Notes under the pieces: model-generated
Database searches by the model: none
Seen by the model: only the letters and a program-made list of their open reading frames with translations
Told to the model about the DNA's origin: nothing
Program-made: the position numbers and the translations under genes
NCBI RefSeq assembly: GCF_029543105.1
Contig: NZ_JARQXB010000005.1
Location: 124,001-188,000, forward strand
Reading direction: 5' to 3'
Source of the DNA: Stenotrophomonas sp. HITSZ_GD
GTDB lineage: Bacteria > Pseudomonadota > Gammaproteobacteria > Xanthomonadales > Xanthomonadaceae
Length of the DNA stretch: 64,000 nucleotides
Shown here: positions 7,409-16,834 of the stretch, piece after piece
Numbering within the stretch: the first letter of the stretch is position 1
Layout: every line of letters starts with the position of its first letter

Positions 7409-9049
7409 TCAGCGATCTGGACGCGCGGCGGGCGCTGGATACTGGATCATCAGTGCCCGCGTCACGCCGTTGCTCCAGCCAAAGCCATCCTGCAGCGGAT
7501 ACTCTCCGCCGCCGCCTCGCGTGTCGGCATCGCTGGAATACTTTTCCACCAGCTTGCGGTCCTGGGTATAGACCGTTTCCACCTGCGCCAGAAAGCCGCG
7601 TGCGATGCGCTCGGCCAGCGCATGCTCGCCATATCGTTGCAAGCCTTGCACCGCCACCCACTGCAATGGGGCCCACAGGTTGGGCGCATCCCATTGCTGT
7701 CCCGTACGCTCGCGGGTGGTCGCCAGCCCGGCCGGGGTCAGCAGTTGCGACTGCGCGATCCGCGCGGTATCGCGCGCTTGTGCCGGACTCGAAAGCCCTG
7801 CGTACAGCGGGAAGAACATCGCCGCCGTCGGCTGGTCGCTGGTCTTGCGTCGCATCCAGTCGTAGTCGGCCCAGAAGCCGGACGGGTTCCAGAGATACCG
7901 CTGCATGGCCTGCCGGCGTGCCTGCGCATGCGCGCGAAAATCGCGCGAGCATCCGGCATCAGCCACCTGCTCGCAGGCGACGGCGATGGTGGTTTCCAGG
8001 TGGTAGAGCAGGCTGTTGAGATCCACCGGCACGATCGCAGTGGTACGGATCGTCCGCAGGTGCTGTCGGTCGCCCAGCCATCGTGAGGAGAAGTCCCAGC
8101 CGCTCTCGGCGGCGGCGCGTAGATCGCGATATACCTCGGTGGCGGGCCGATCCGTTGCTTCCGCCGCGGTCCGGACATCCTGCAGATAGGATTCGGTGCG
8201 CGGCGTATCCAGCGCATCCCAGTAGCGGTTGAGCACGCTGCAATCCGCCAGCCGCACCACGTGCTGGCTGGCCTGCCCGGGCGCCAGGTCCTGCGCGCCC
8301 GCCATCCAGTAAGCGTACTCGCGGCGCAGTTGCGGCAGGTAGCGCACGCGCAGCGACGGCCCGTCCTGCGCAGCCTCCAGTTCCACCATGTGCGAGAAGA
8401 AGGGCGGCTGCGAACGGGACAGGTAATAGCTGCGCGTGCCGTTGGGAATGTGGCCGTAGTGGTCGATGAGGTGGGCGAAATCCTCCAGCATGTCGCGCGC
8501 GCGCGAGGCCTCGCCGCTGGCATGCAGGCCTACCATGGTGAAGTAGGAGTCCCAGTAGTACATCTCCCCGAAGCGGCCACCCGGCACCACGTAAGGGCGT
8601 GGCAGCGGCAGCTGGCTGCTGTACGTGGGCACCTGGCGGCTGTCGCGGCTGAGCAGCGGCCACAGCGCATCGATGTGCGCGGCCAAGGATGCGTCGGCGG
8701 CCAGCGCGGGGGTGGTCGGTGGGGGCGTGGCGCGGAAGTGGCTGTCGACGAACGTCTTCAGTGCGAATCCCGGGGTGTCGCGGCGCGCCAGGTAATCGGC
8801 CTCGATTTGCGAAGGTGCCTGTTGGGGCTGCAGGTCGGGAAACGTCTTCTGGTCGTCGAACAGCTGGCTCCGTTGCACGGCCTGGAACAGCGCGGGCATC
8901 GTCGTGTCGGGGGTGGCCGGGGCCTGCGACGCGACCGCGGCTGCGGATGCCGGCGGCGCGGGGCGTTCGCGTGCCGGCATGGCGCAGGCACACAACGAAG
9001 CAGCCAGGCCGGCAGCCAGCCAGCGGGTCATGGCGGTTCGGTCGAGCAT
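7409..9049 (-). CDS. treA: Periplasmic trehalase, GH37
   Basis: A 546-residue glycoside hydrolase family 37 enzyme that hydrolyses trehalose to two glucose molecules. The GH37 signature P-G-G-R-F-G-E-M-Y-Y-W-D-S-Y is at residues 156-169. The second signature region, 'QQWDAPNLWAPLQW', lies near 450. The N-terminus has a signal peptide ending in 'LAASLCACA', so export to the periplasm is expected and lipidation is possible. The start ATG at 9049 has GGGAG 8 bases upstream; an in-frame ATG six codons later is less well supported. It is divergent from the lytic transglycosylase gene and shares its 169-base upstream region. Confidence 0.93.
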   Translation of the reverse strand: MLDRTAMTRWLAAGLAASLCACAMPARERPAPPASAAAVASQAPATPDTTMPALFQAVQRSQLFDDQKTFPDLQPQQAPSQIEADYLARRDTPGFALKTFVDSHFRATPPPTTPALAADASLAAHIDALWPLLSRDSRQVPTYSSQLPLPRPYVVPGGRFGEMYYWDSYFTMVGLHASGEASRARDMLEDFAHLIDHYGHIPNGTRSYYLSRSQPPFFSHMVELEAAQDGPSLRVRYLPQLRREYAYWMAGAQDLAPGQASQHVVRLADCSVLNRYWDALDTPRTESYLQDVRTAAEATDRPATEVYRDLRAAAESGWDFSSRWLGDRQHLRTIRTTAIVPVDLNSLLYHLETTIAVACEQVADAGCSRDFRAHAQARRQAMQRYLWNPSGFWADYDWMRRKTSDQPTAAMFFPLYAGLSSPAQARDTARIAQSQLLTPAGLATTRERTGQQWDAPNLWAPLQWVAVQGLQRYGEHALAERIARGFLAQVETVYTQDRKLVEKYSSDADTRGGGGEYPLQDGFGWSNGVTRALMIQYPAPAARPDR

Positions 9050-9218
9050 GGGCGTCACTCCCGTGGAAACCGGACCACCGTAACGCACCCGTGCGTGACG
9101 CACCGTGCGCGATGGGCACATCCGCTATCACGGCAGGACGCACACGCCGGCTGCACGCGGCGCATGGTTTCTTCTGCCGCGCCGCCGCCACCTGCGCGCC
9201 GGCGAAAGGAAAACGCGC

Positions 9219-10004
9219 GTGCCCAAGCCCCTGCTCCACGGAACCTTGCTGATTGCCCTGTGCGCGAGCCTGTGCGCCGCGCCGATGCTGCACGCGCGCA
9301 CGATCTACCGCTGCGTTCGCCAGGGCACCGTGAGCCTGGCGACCGCGCCGGAGCCGGGCTCGCGCTGCCAGCCGCACGAGGTGGACGACAACGCCGTGCA
9401 GACCCCGAACCTGTGGGGCAATTTCGGCGTGTTCAGCGGCACGCTGTACGAACGCGAGCAGGATGGCGTCACGGTGTATTCCACGCGCAACCTGCCCGGA
9501 TCGCGACCATACCTGCGCTTCACGGTGAACACGCCGCCGGGCGAACCCGCGCATCCGGGCCTGGGCCATGTCGGCAAGCCGCAGCTGGATCGTTACCCGA
9601 AAGCCTTCCGCGCCGCCGCGAAGAAAACCGGCGTCGAGGAGGCGTGGCTGCGCGCCATTGCCCATGCCGAAAGCGGCTTCGAAGCCCGCGCGGTGTCCGC
9701 GAAGGGGGCGCTGGGCGTGATGCAGCTGCTGCCGGAAGTCGCCACCGAATATGGGGTGGCCGATCCGTTCTCGCCGGAGCAGTCCATCGATGGCGGCGCG
9801 CGACACATGCGCTGGCTGCTGGCGCGCTACCATGGCGATCGCACGCTGGCGGTCGCCGCGTACAACGCCGGCGTCGGCGCGGTGGCGCGCTACGACGGGG
9901 TGCCTCCGTATGCGGAGACCCGCGAATACGTGGCCAAGGTATTCACGCTCTACGCGCGCTATCGGGAGGCGATGGGCCAGCCCCTCGAACGTCCCGCGCC
10001 TTGA
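9219..10004 (+). CDS. Secreted lytic transglycosylase, SLT family 1
   Basis: Starts at a GTG preceded by AAAGGAAAA; 261 residues. A signal peptide covers about residues 1-26. A small N-terminal region with two cysteines (32, 50) follows. The SLT domain runs from about 125 to 250: catalytic Glu151 in 'AHAESGF', then 'KGALGVMQLLP', then 'AVAAYNAGVGAV'. Such enzymes cleave the MurNAc-GlcNAc bond of peptidoglycan in the periplasm with formation of 1,6-anhydro-MurNAc. The N-terminal extension resembles DUF4124-type modules but I am not sure. Divergent from treA. Confidence 0.9.
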   Translation: MPKPLLHGTLLIALCASLCAAPMLHARTIYRCVRQGTVSLATAPEPGSRCQPHEVDDNAVQTPNLWGNFGVFSGTLYEREQDGVTVYSTRNLPGSRPYLRFTVNTPPGEPAHPGLGHVGKPQLDRYPKAFRAAAKKTGVEEAWLRAIAHAESGFEARAVSAKGALGVMQLLPEVATEYGVADPFSPEQSIDGGARHMRWLLARYHGDRTLAVAAYNAGVGAVARYDGVPPYAETREYVAKVFTLYARYREAMGQPLERPAP

Positions 10005-10170
10005 AGGTGAACGCGCGCTGCACCCGGCCGGGCACAGAACGATTTCCAAACGCTTGCGGTCGGCCACCTCGTTAGATTTGTCGACTTCGACCGGGGGCCA
10101 AGGCACGGACGAACTCGACGGCACAGCCATCGCCCACACGCGGGCGCGGCGCGACAGGTAATGGAATCTC

Positions 10171-11175
10171 GTGGCGGCAACAGAACGGACAAGCTGGGAC
10201 GAGACTTTCGCGCATCGCGCCGGGGCGGCGCTGTTCACCGTGCTGGTGCTGTTGATGATGTTCCGCGTGCTGCTGCATGCGCCCACACCATCGTCGCGCA
10301 CGCAGGCCGATGCGCTGCAGGTGACCTTCATCCCCCGTGAGCAGGCCGCGCCGCCGCCGCGCGTCGTGCCGCCCGCCGAGGCGTCGCCTCCCGAGCGCCG
10401 CGTCGCGCCGGCCGCGGTCCCGGCTCGGGCGCCGTCGCCCGCAACGGCCACGCCGCCGCCGGTCACCCCGCCCCAGCCCGCCGGCGAGCGCATGGCCGCC
10501 ACGCTGTATTCGCGCAGCGGCAGCGCGCGCCTGCCCGACGCCGCAGCGGTGGACCCCTTCGCCGAGCCCGATGGCTCGCCGCCCGGCACCGAAAATGCGC
10601 GCGAGCTGGCGCGGGCAAAGAAGGTACTGGAGCGTCCCAACCCCATCGACTACAAGCCCACCGCCTTCGACAAGGACTGGACCACCGATGGCACATTGGG
10701 CGACGTGGCGATGCAAGGCATCGGCCGCGGCATGAAGAAGCTCAACAAGGCGATCTTCGGTCCGGACATCCAGCCGGCGAAAGCACGTCCGCCGCCGGAT
10801 GTGCGCTTCAATCCGGCCTTGCACGAACGCCAGCAGGATCTGGGCAGCGAGGCGACGGGCGATGCCTACAAGGCCGCGCCCATCGCCTTCGAGAAGGCGC
10901 CGGGGCATGACGGCGAGGCAAGCCGCCGCATCCGCCAGGCCCTGGCCGAACTGCAATCGCAGGCGGCGGCCTGCGCACCGGAACGGATGCAGCCGTTGCT
11001 GGCGACCGTGCGCAAGCACCTGGGTGAGCTGGAACAGGTCGAGCGCGCCTTCGCGAAGGGCGCCGACCCGGTGATGGCCGAGCAACTGCTGCCGCGCCAG
11101 GCAGACAGCGCCTACGACCTGGCGCGCCGCGCGCTCTGGTACGCCCGCGAGAAGACGGCCGACTGCCGGCGTTGA
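10171..11175 (+). CDS. Proline-rich membrane-anchored protein of unknown function
   Basis: A 334-residue protein with a GTG start and weak upstream GGA. One transmembrane helix at about 17-36 is followed by a Pro/Ala-rich stretch (about 58-112) that could span the periplasm, as in TonB-like proteins. The C-terminal two-thirds is soluble, charged and mostly helical, with four-helix-like segments at about 235-330 and only two cysteines, in 'AAACAPERM' and 'TADCRR'. No TonB C-terminal fold or catalytic motif is visible. The cysteines could pair if the domain is periplasmic. I do not recognise the family. Confidence 0.75.
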   Translation: MAATERTSWDETFAHRAGAALFTVLVLLMMFRVLLHAPTPSSRTQADALQVTFIPREQAAPPPRVVPPAEASPPERRVAPAAVPARAPSPATATPPPVTPPQPAGERMAATLYSRSGSARLPDAAAVDPFAEPDGSPPGTENARELARAKKVLERPNPIDYKPTAFDKDWTTDGTLGDVAMQGIGRGMKKLNKAIFGPDIQPAKARPPPDVRFNPALHERQQDLGSEATGDAYKAAPIAFEKAPGHDGEASRRIRQALAELQSQAAACAPERMQPLLATVRKHLGELEQVERAFAKGADPVMAEQLLPRQADSAYDLARRALWYAREKTADCRR

Positions 11176-11283
11176 GCATCCTCGCATCCCAGGGCAGGAC
11201 ACCACGGCGCGCGCGATGAAGCATCGGCGCGGTCATGCCGCCCGGTCGACGAGCCACGAGCACTCCTCACTCCACCCGCAGAC

Positions 11284-11316
11284 ATAAAAAAGCCGCGGGG
11301 CGTGCGCCCCGCGGCT
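11284..11316 (-). terminator. Rho-independent terminator of the M16 peptidase gene
   Basis: An 11-bp stem, AGCCGCGGGGC with GCCCCGCGGCT (11291-11316), has a 4-base loop. On the minus strand it is followed directly by six T residues (complement of AAAAAA at 11285-11290). It lies 28 bases after the M16 stop. Confidence 0.88.
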
Positions 11317-11343
11317 GGCTGGCATGCGGCTGGCCGCGGCCGC

Positions 11344-14265
11344 TTACTTCTTCGCGGCCTTCGTCGCCTTCACGGCCTGGCCGGCGACGGGCTTGCCGTC
11401 GGCGTCGAGGATCTGCACCTCGCCCAGGTTGAGCGCGCGCACCGGGGCCTCGATCTTGTCCAGGTCGCCGACGATCACCCAGGTCATCGCCTTCGGCTGC
11501 ACGATCTCCTCGATGGCCTTCTGCGCGGACGGCTGGTCCACCGCTTCCAGGCGCGACTTCAAGGTCTGCACGTAGTCGTCCGGACGGTTGAACTTGACGA
11601 TCGCCTCCATCGCGCCGAGCACCGCGCCGGTGGTCTCGTAGCTGCCGGGCAGGGCGCGGATGCGCTGGTTGCGGATCTTCGCCACCTCGGCCTCGGTCAG
11701 CGGCTTGTCGCCGGTCACCGCCACCGCTTCCTTCTGCACCTCGGCCGCCGACTCGGCGGTCTTGTCGGTCTGCACCGGGGCGAAGAACAGGAACGGGCGC
11801 TGGCCCTGCGCATCCATCAGGAAGCTCTGCGCGCCATACGCCCAGCGCTTGTCCTCGCGCAGGTTCATGTTCAGGCGCGAAGTGAAGGTGCCACCAAAGG
11901 CGCCGTTGGCCACGCCGATGGCGAGGTTGTCCGGGGCCTTGGTCGAGGGCGCCAGCAGGCCGGCGAGGATCAGCGATTGCGGCGCGTCATCGCGGTTGAT
12001 CAGGAACACGCGCGGCTTGGCCTGCGCGGCCACTTCGCCGACGTTCTTCTTCGGCACCGCGCCGGCCGGGGCCTGCCAGTCGCCGAAGGCGGCATCCAGC
12101 TGCGGGATGATCTTCTCCAGCGTGGTATCGCCGGCCACCAGGATGCGCGCGTTATCCGGGCGCAGCCACTGCGACTGGAAGCGGCGCAGGTCCTCGGCGG
12201 TCAGCGACTTGATCGAGGCCTCGTCGCCGCTACCGGTCAGCGGGATGCTGTACGCATGGCCCTTGCCGTACAGCAGCGGCGGCAGGGTGCGCAGCGCCAG
12301 GCCGTTGGGCTGGGTCTTCTCCTGCGCGATGCCGGCCAGCCACTGCGCGCGGATGCGCTCGACGTCCTCGGCCTTGAACGCCGGGTTGCGCACGGTGTCG
12401 GCGAACAGTTCCAGCGACGGCTGCAACTGGTCGTTGAGCGCGTTGAGCGAAGCGCCGCACACGTCCAGGTCGCAATCGGTGCCGATGATCGCGCCCAGGC
12501 GCTGGCGGCGCTTGGCCACTTCCACCGAATCGAGCGACTGGGTGCTCTCGCCCAGCAGCGCAGCGGTGAAGCTGGCGGTGCCGAGCTTGCCGCCCTGGTC
12601 GGCCGCGTAGCCGCTGTCGAACATCAGCTGCACCTGCGTCACCGGGATGGTGTGGCGCTCGGCCAGCACGACCTCGATGCCGTTCTTCAGCTTGCCGCGC
12701 TGCAGCTGCGGGAAGCTCAGGCTCGGGAACTGGCTGGTTTCCGGCACGCCCTTGCTGCGGTCCACGGCGCTCTTGGCGACCTTGAACTTGCTGTTCGCGC
12801 TGGCGGGCAGCTGGGTTGCCGGCTTGCCTTCGGCGGCGGGCAGGGCGACGACGGCCTTGTCCTCGGCGGCCGGGTCGAAGCCTTCGCCGGCCGGCAGCAC
12901 GGTGAGCAGGTAGTCGCCCTTGCCGAACCAGGCCTGCGCGGCCTTCTGCACCGAGGCCGGGGTGGCGGCCGCGGCGCGCGCCAGATCCTTGCGGTACGCG
13001 CCCGGGTCATTGCGGTACACCTGGCCCTCGGCCAGGATCACCGCCTTGCCGCCGAAGCCACCCACCTTCTCCAGCCCGCGCACGAAGCCGGCGCGATAGG
13101 CCACCTGCGCGCGCTGCAGTTCGTCGGCGGTCGGGCCTTCGGCCAGGAACTTCTTCAGCTCGTCGGCAATGGCCGCTTCCACCTTGGCCGGGTCCACGCC
13201 GTCCTTCACGTCGGCCTGGATCTGCACCTGGCTGGCGAGGGCGAACGGCTGGATCGCCGCGGAGACGTCGTCGACCAGCTTGTCCTGGTAGACGAGCCGC
13301 TGGTAGAGGCGCGAGGTCTTGCCGCCGCCGAGCACGGTGGTGGCCAGGTCCAGCGAGATCGCATCGTCGGTGCCCAGCTGCGGGGCGACCCAGGTGCGGT
13401 AGATGCGCGGCTGGGAGACGTGGTCGTGCTGCACGCCGCGCGTCTGCTTCGGCAGCGCGGTGATCCACGGCTGCTGGCGCGCCACCGGCTGGCCGGCGGG
13501 GATGTCGCCGAAATACTTCTCGGCCTTCGCCTTGGCTTCGGCCACGGTGATGTCGCCGGCCAGCACCAGCGTGGTGTTGGCCGCGCCGTAGTTATCGGTG
13601 AACCACTTCTTGACGTCTTCCAGCGAGGCCGCGTCCAGGTCCTCCATCGAGCCGATGGTGTCGTGCTGGTACGGGTGGTTGGCCGGGAAAACGTTGGACA
13701 GGATGTTCTGGTCCACGCGGCCATAGGGGCGGTTCTCGCCCTGGCGCTTCTCGTTCTGCACCACGCCGCGCTGGGTGTCGAGTTCGGCCTGGCCGATCGC
13801 ACCGAGCAGGTGGCCCATGCGGTCCGATTCCATCCACAGCGCGGTATCCAGCGCGGTGGTGGGCACGGTCTCGAAGTAGTTGGTCCGGTCGAACCAGGTC
13901 GTGCCGTTCATGTCGGTCGCGCCGACTTTCTCGAACGGCTGGAAATACGTGCCCTTGTGGTTCTCCGAGCCGGAGAACATCAGGTGCTCGAACAGGTGGG
14001 CGAAGCCCGTGCGGCCGGTCGGCTCGTCGGCCGAACCGATGTGATACCAGATGCTGACCGCCACCACCGGCGCCTTGTGGTCCTCGTGCACGACCACCGT
14101 CAGCCCATTGGGCAGGGTGAAGCGCGTATAGGCGATGTCCGGGATGCCCGCCTCGGCGGCAGCGTTCTTGGCCAGCGATTCGGGCGCGGCGAAGGCGTTC
14201 GGCGCGGCGAGCCCGGCACCGGCGGCCAGGGCACCGGCGATCAGCAGGGAAAGCGGTCGGATCAT
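11344..14265 (-). CDS. Secreted M16 (pitrilysin-family) zinc peptidase
   Basis: A 973-residue protein with a perfect AAGGAGG ribosome binding site and a signal peptide ending near 'AFAAPES'. The inverted zinc motif H-L-F-E-H is at residues 90-94, preceded by 'SIWYHIGSADEPTGRTGFA'; a further acidic ligand is expected in the 'GVVQNEKRQGENRP' region. The layout is two M16 halves, an active N-terminal one and a C-terminal homologous half without HxxEH, as in two-domain periplasmic peptidases. It should degrade small proteins or peptides in the periplasm. It diverges from the M28 peptidase, another secreted metallopeptidase. Confidence 0.92.
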   Translation of the reverse strand: MIRPLSLLIAGALAAGAGLAAPNAFAAPESLAKNAAAEAGIPDIAYTRFTLPNGLTVVVHEDHKAPVVAVSIWYHIGSADEPTGRTGFAHLFEHLMFSGSENHKGTYFQPFEKVGATDMNGTTWFDRTNYFETVPTTALDTALWMESDRMGHLLGAIGQAELDTQRGVVQNEKRQGENRPYGRVDQNILSNVFPANHPYQHDTIGSMEDLDAASLEDVKKWFTDNYGAANTTLVLAGDITVAEAKAKAEKYFGDIPAGQPVARQQPWITALPKQTRGVQHDHVSQPRIYRTWVAPQLGTDDAISLDLATTVLGGGKTSRLYQRLVYQDKLVDDVSAAIQPFALASQVQIQADVKDGVDPAKVEAAIADELKKFLAEGPTADELQRAQVAYRAGFVRGLEKVGGFGGKAVILAEGQVYRNDPGAYRKDLARAAAATPASVQKAAQAWFGKGDYLLTVLPAGEGFDPAAEDKAVVALPAAEGKPATQLPASANSKFKVAKSAVDRSKGVPETSQFPSLSFPQLQRGKLKNGIEVVLAERHTIPVTQVQLMFDSGYAADQGGKLGTASFTAALLGESTQSLDSVEVAKRRQRLGAIIGTDCDLDVCGASLNALNDQLQPSLELFADTVRNPAFKAEDVERIRAQWLAGIAQEKTQPNGLALRTLPPLLYGKGHAYSIPLTGSGDEASIKSLTAEDLRRFQSQWLRPDNARILVAGDTTLEKIIPQLDAAFGDWQAPAGAVPKKNVGEVAAQAKPRVFLINRDDAPQSLILAGLLAPSTKAPDNLAIGVANGAFGGTFTSRLNMNLREDKRWAYGAQSFLMDAQGQRPFLFFAPVQTDKTAESAAEVQKEAVAVTGDKPLTEAEVAKIRNQRIRALPGSYETTGAVLGAMEAIVKFNRPDDYVQTLKSRLEAVDQPSAQKAIEEIVQPKAMTWVIVGDLDKIEAPVRALNLGEVQILDADGKPVAGQAVKATKAAKK

Positions 14266-14617
14266 GGAGTCCTCCTTGGACGTGTTGAACGACCGAGGCT
14301 AGACGTTCGGGCGGCTGACGGAAAGTGACCAACGGCAGGGAGTGCGGGCCGCCCGGCCGGGCGTGGCAGCCCCGGGCCCACCCGGGCGGAGCCGCGCTTG
14401 CGCGGTCCTTCCCGTTTCGACGGGCCGTTGCCGGCCGCTCGGCGTGCCCGGGCGCTTTGCCGGGCCGCGCCGTGTCGCGTATCCGCAACGAACTGTCCCA
14501 GCCGCGCGAGGACCGGGGCGGGGTGCTTCGCAAGACGCCCCACCCCAAAAGTCACATGCCAGCCCACCCCGGCCCTGCCTACACTCGGGGATTGTTCCAA
14601 CTCCTCGGAGGTACAGG
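14266..14617. other. Divergent control region with a run of short hairpins
   Basis: This 352-base gap between the two divergent peptidase genes has no gene I can support. From 14351 to 14465 it holds five consecutive short inverted repeats: GCCCGG/CCGGGC (14351-14362), CCCGGG/CCCGGG (14371-14386), CCGCG/CGCGG (14392-14405), CCCGT-TTCG-ACGGG (14411-14424) and GCCCGG/CCGGGC (14446-14465). The promoters for both genes should lie on either side. Confidence 0.5.
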
Positions 14618-16267
14618 GTGAAGCGAGTCATGGTGGGAATCCTGGCGTTGTCGGTATCGACGGCGCTGTATGCGGCCGCGCCGCAGTTCGACGGCCAGCG
14701 CATTTCGCAGGACGTGAAGGTCCTGGCGTCCGACGAATACGAAGGCCGCGCCCCGGCCAGCGCCGGCGAGGAGAAGACCATCGCCTACCTCAGCCAGCAG
14801 TTCCAGGCCGCCGGGCTGCAACCGGGCGGCGACCTGCAGGACGGCAAGCGGCTGTGGACGCAGGCCGTGCCGCTGCGCAAGGCCGATATCGTCGGCACGC
14901 CCCGCCTGGCGATCGACGTCAAGGGCCAGGCGCAGCCGCTCACGCAGGGCCAGGAGATCGCGATCCGCGCCGCGCTCGATGGCTCCAGCAGCGTCGATGT
15001 CGCCAACGCGCCGCTGGTGTTCGTGGGCTACGGGGTCAAGGCGCCGGAGCGCAACTGGGACGACTTCAAGGGCGTGGACCTCAAGGGCAAGATCGCCGTC
15101 GTGCTGATCAACGACCCCGACTTCGAAACCGGCAAGGGCGATTTCGACGGCAAGGGCATGACCTACTACGGCCGCTGGACCTACAAGTACGAGGAAGGCG
15201 CGCGCCAGGGCGCGCTGGGCGTGCTGGTGGTGCACGAAACGGCACCGGCGTCGTATGGCTGGGCCACGGTGGCCAGTTCCAACACCAACACGATGTTCGA
15301 CGTGGTGCGCGACCAGCCGGCCGCGGCGCATCCGAAGATCGAGGGCTGGATCCAGCGCGACCTGGCGGTGCAGCTGTTCAAGCAGTCCGGCCTGGATTTC
15401 GACGCGCTCAAGAAGCAGGCGCAATCGCGCGATTTCAAGCCGGTAGTGTTGAAGGGCGAGGGGCTGAGCGCGCGCTATGACGTCAAGAGCGAGGTGATCA
15501 CCTCGCACAATGTGGTGGCGCGGCTGGAAGGCAGCCAGAAGCCGGACGAGACGCTGGTCTACAGCGCGCACTGGGACCATATCGGGGTCGGCAAGCCGGA
15601 TGCGAACGGCGACACCATCTTCAACGGCGCGCTGGACAACGCGAGCGGCACGGCGGCGCTGCTGGAACTGGCGCGCGGTTTCGCGGCGGGGCCCAAGCCG
15701 GAGCGTTCGGTGGTGTTCCTGGCGGTGACGGCGGAGGAGAAGGGCCTGCTGGGCTCGGAGTACTACGCGTCCAAGCCGCTGTACCCGCTAGAAAAGACGG
15801 TGGCGGTCATCAACATGGACGGGATGAGCCCGTTCGTGCCGTCGCGCGATTTCGGCATCTATGGCACGGCGAAGCTGGAGCTGCTGGACGACCTGAAGAA
15901 GGTCGCCGGCGAGCGCGGCCTGCGCTACACGCCGGATCCGAAGCCGGAGGCAGGCTACTTCTTCCGCTCGGATCATTTCTCCTTTGCCAAGCGGGGCGTG
16001 CCGGCGCTGTCGTACTCGGCGGGGCAGGATTGGGAAGTGGGCGGGGTGGCGGCCGGCAAGGCGGCCTCCGACGACTACACGGCCAAGCGTTATCACCAGC
16101 AGGGCGACGAGTGGAAGCCGGACTGGACGTTCGCCGGTGCGGCGCGCGATCTGTCCGTGCTCTACACGCTGGGCATGCAGCTGGCCGATTCGGGCCAGTG
16201 GCCGAACTGGAGCAGCGATTCGGAGTTCCGCGCCACGCGCGATGCGAGTGCCTCGCAGCGCAAGTAA
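14618..16267 (+). CDS. Secreted M28 zinc aminopeptidase with PA-like insert
   Basis: Starts at GTG 14618 with GGAGGT upstream (an ATG four codons later is the alternative); 549 residues. Signal peptide 'MKRVMVGILALSVSTALYAA'. A protease-associated domain lies at about 110-270 ('LVFVGYGVKAPERNWDDFKG'). The M28 catalytic core has zinc ligands in 'YSAHWDHIG', 'GALDNASGTA' with the bridging Asp, 'AEEKGLLGSEYY' with the catalytic Glu and a ligand, 'VINMDG', and a C-terminal His in 'FRSDHFSFAKRGVPAL'. It should release N-terminal amino acids in the periplasm or medium. A T-rich terminator follows directly. Confidence 0.93.
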   Translation: MKRVMVGILALSVSTALYAAAPQFDGQRISQDVKVLASDEYEGRAPASAGEEKTIAYLSQQFQAAGLQPGGDLQDGKRLWTQAVPLRKADIVGTPRLAIDVKGQAQPLTQGQEIAIRAALDGSSSVDVANAPLVFVGYGVKAPERNWDDFKGVDLKGKIAVVLINDPDFETGKGDFDGKGMTYYGRWTYKYEEGARQGALGVLVVHETAPASYGWATVASSNTNTMFDVVRDQPAAAHPKIEGWIQRDLAVQLFKQSGLDFDALKKQAQSRDFKPVVLKGEGLSARYDVKSEVITSHNVVARLEGSQKPDETLVYSAHWDHIGVGKPDANGDTIFNGALDNASGTAALLELARGFAAGPKPERSVVFLAVTAEEKGLLGSEYYASKPLYPLEKTVAVINMDGMSPFVPSRDFGIYGTAKLELLDDLKKVAGERGLRYTPDPKPEAGYFFRSDHFSFAKRGVPALSYSAGQDWEVGGVAAGKAASDDYTAKRYHQQGDEWKPDWTFAGAARDLSVLYTLGMQLADSGQWPNWSSDSEFRATRDASASQRK

Positions 16268-16290
16268 GTTCCGGCGCTTGAGATCGGGAA

Positions 16291-16320
16291 GGGCGGCGCC
16301 GGGGTGCCGCCCTTTTTTTT
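16291..16320 (+). terminator. Rho-independent terminator of the M28 peptidase gene
   Basis: A 7-bp stem, GGGCGGC (16291-16297) with GCCGCCC (16306-16312), is followed by eight T residues. Confidence 0.9.
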
Positions 16321-16424
16321 ACGACGCGGGCCCGATGGGCTGCTTATCGGCCGGGCGCGGCAGGCCAGCACGACGCCCGGCGGAAAGAGGTAATGTCTGC
16401 GCACCTTCCCGCGGCCCGATCGCC

Positions 16425-16829
16425 ATGAGCCCCACGCGCGCCAAACCCGAGGTCCCGTCCCAGGCCGATGCGCCGCAGCGCATCGATGCACGCATCGCCG
16501 AGTTGGGCGACTGGCGCGCGCAGGCGCTGGCCGAGGTGCGGGCCTTGATCCACGCGGCCGATCCGCAGGTGGTGGAAGAGATCAAATGGCGCGGCACGCC
16601 GGTGTGGTCGCATGACGGCATCCTGTGCACCGGCGAAAGCTACAAGGACAAGATCAAGCTGACGTTCGCCAAGGGCGCTCGCCTGGCGGACCCCAAGGGC
16701 CTGTTCAATTCCAGCCTCGACGGCAACACGCGGCGCGCGCTGGACATCTTCGAGCACGACACGCTCGACGCGGCGGCCTTCAAGGCGCTCATCCGGGCGG
16801 CGGTGGCCGCCAACCAAAAGACGCGCTGA
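16425..16829 (+). CDS. DUF1801 family protein
   Basis: A 134-residue protein with the DUF1801 (YdhG-like) core 'LAEVRALIHAADPQVVEEIK', 'WRGTPVWSHDGILCTGESYK', then 'DKIKLTFAKGARLADPKGLF'. The family is structurally related to frataxin/YdhG-like folds and has no settled function. The product is cytoplasmic, with no signal peptide. It is a single gene convergent with the signalling operon on the other strand, with only five bases between the stops. Confidence 0.88.
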   Translation: MSPTRAKPEVPSQADAPQRIDARIAELGDWRAQALAEVRALIHAADPQVVEEIKWRGTPVWSHDGILCTGESYKDKIKLTFAKGARLADPKGLFNSSLDGNTRRALDIFEHDTLDAAAFKALIRAAVAANQKTR

Positions 16830-16834
16830 GCGCG

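Noticed and set aside
11302-14328. Long plus-strand frame of about 1000 codons opposite the M16 peptidase gene
   Set aside because: It mirrors the coding strand of a clear M16 peptidase with a perfect ribosome binding site. The composition (His, Gln, Arg, Val rich) is that of an antisense shadow in GC-rich DNA.
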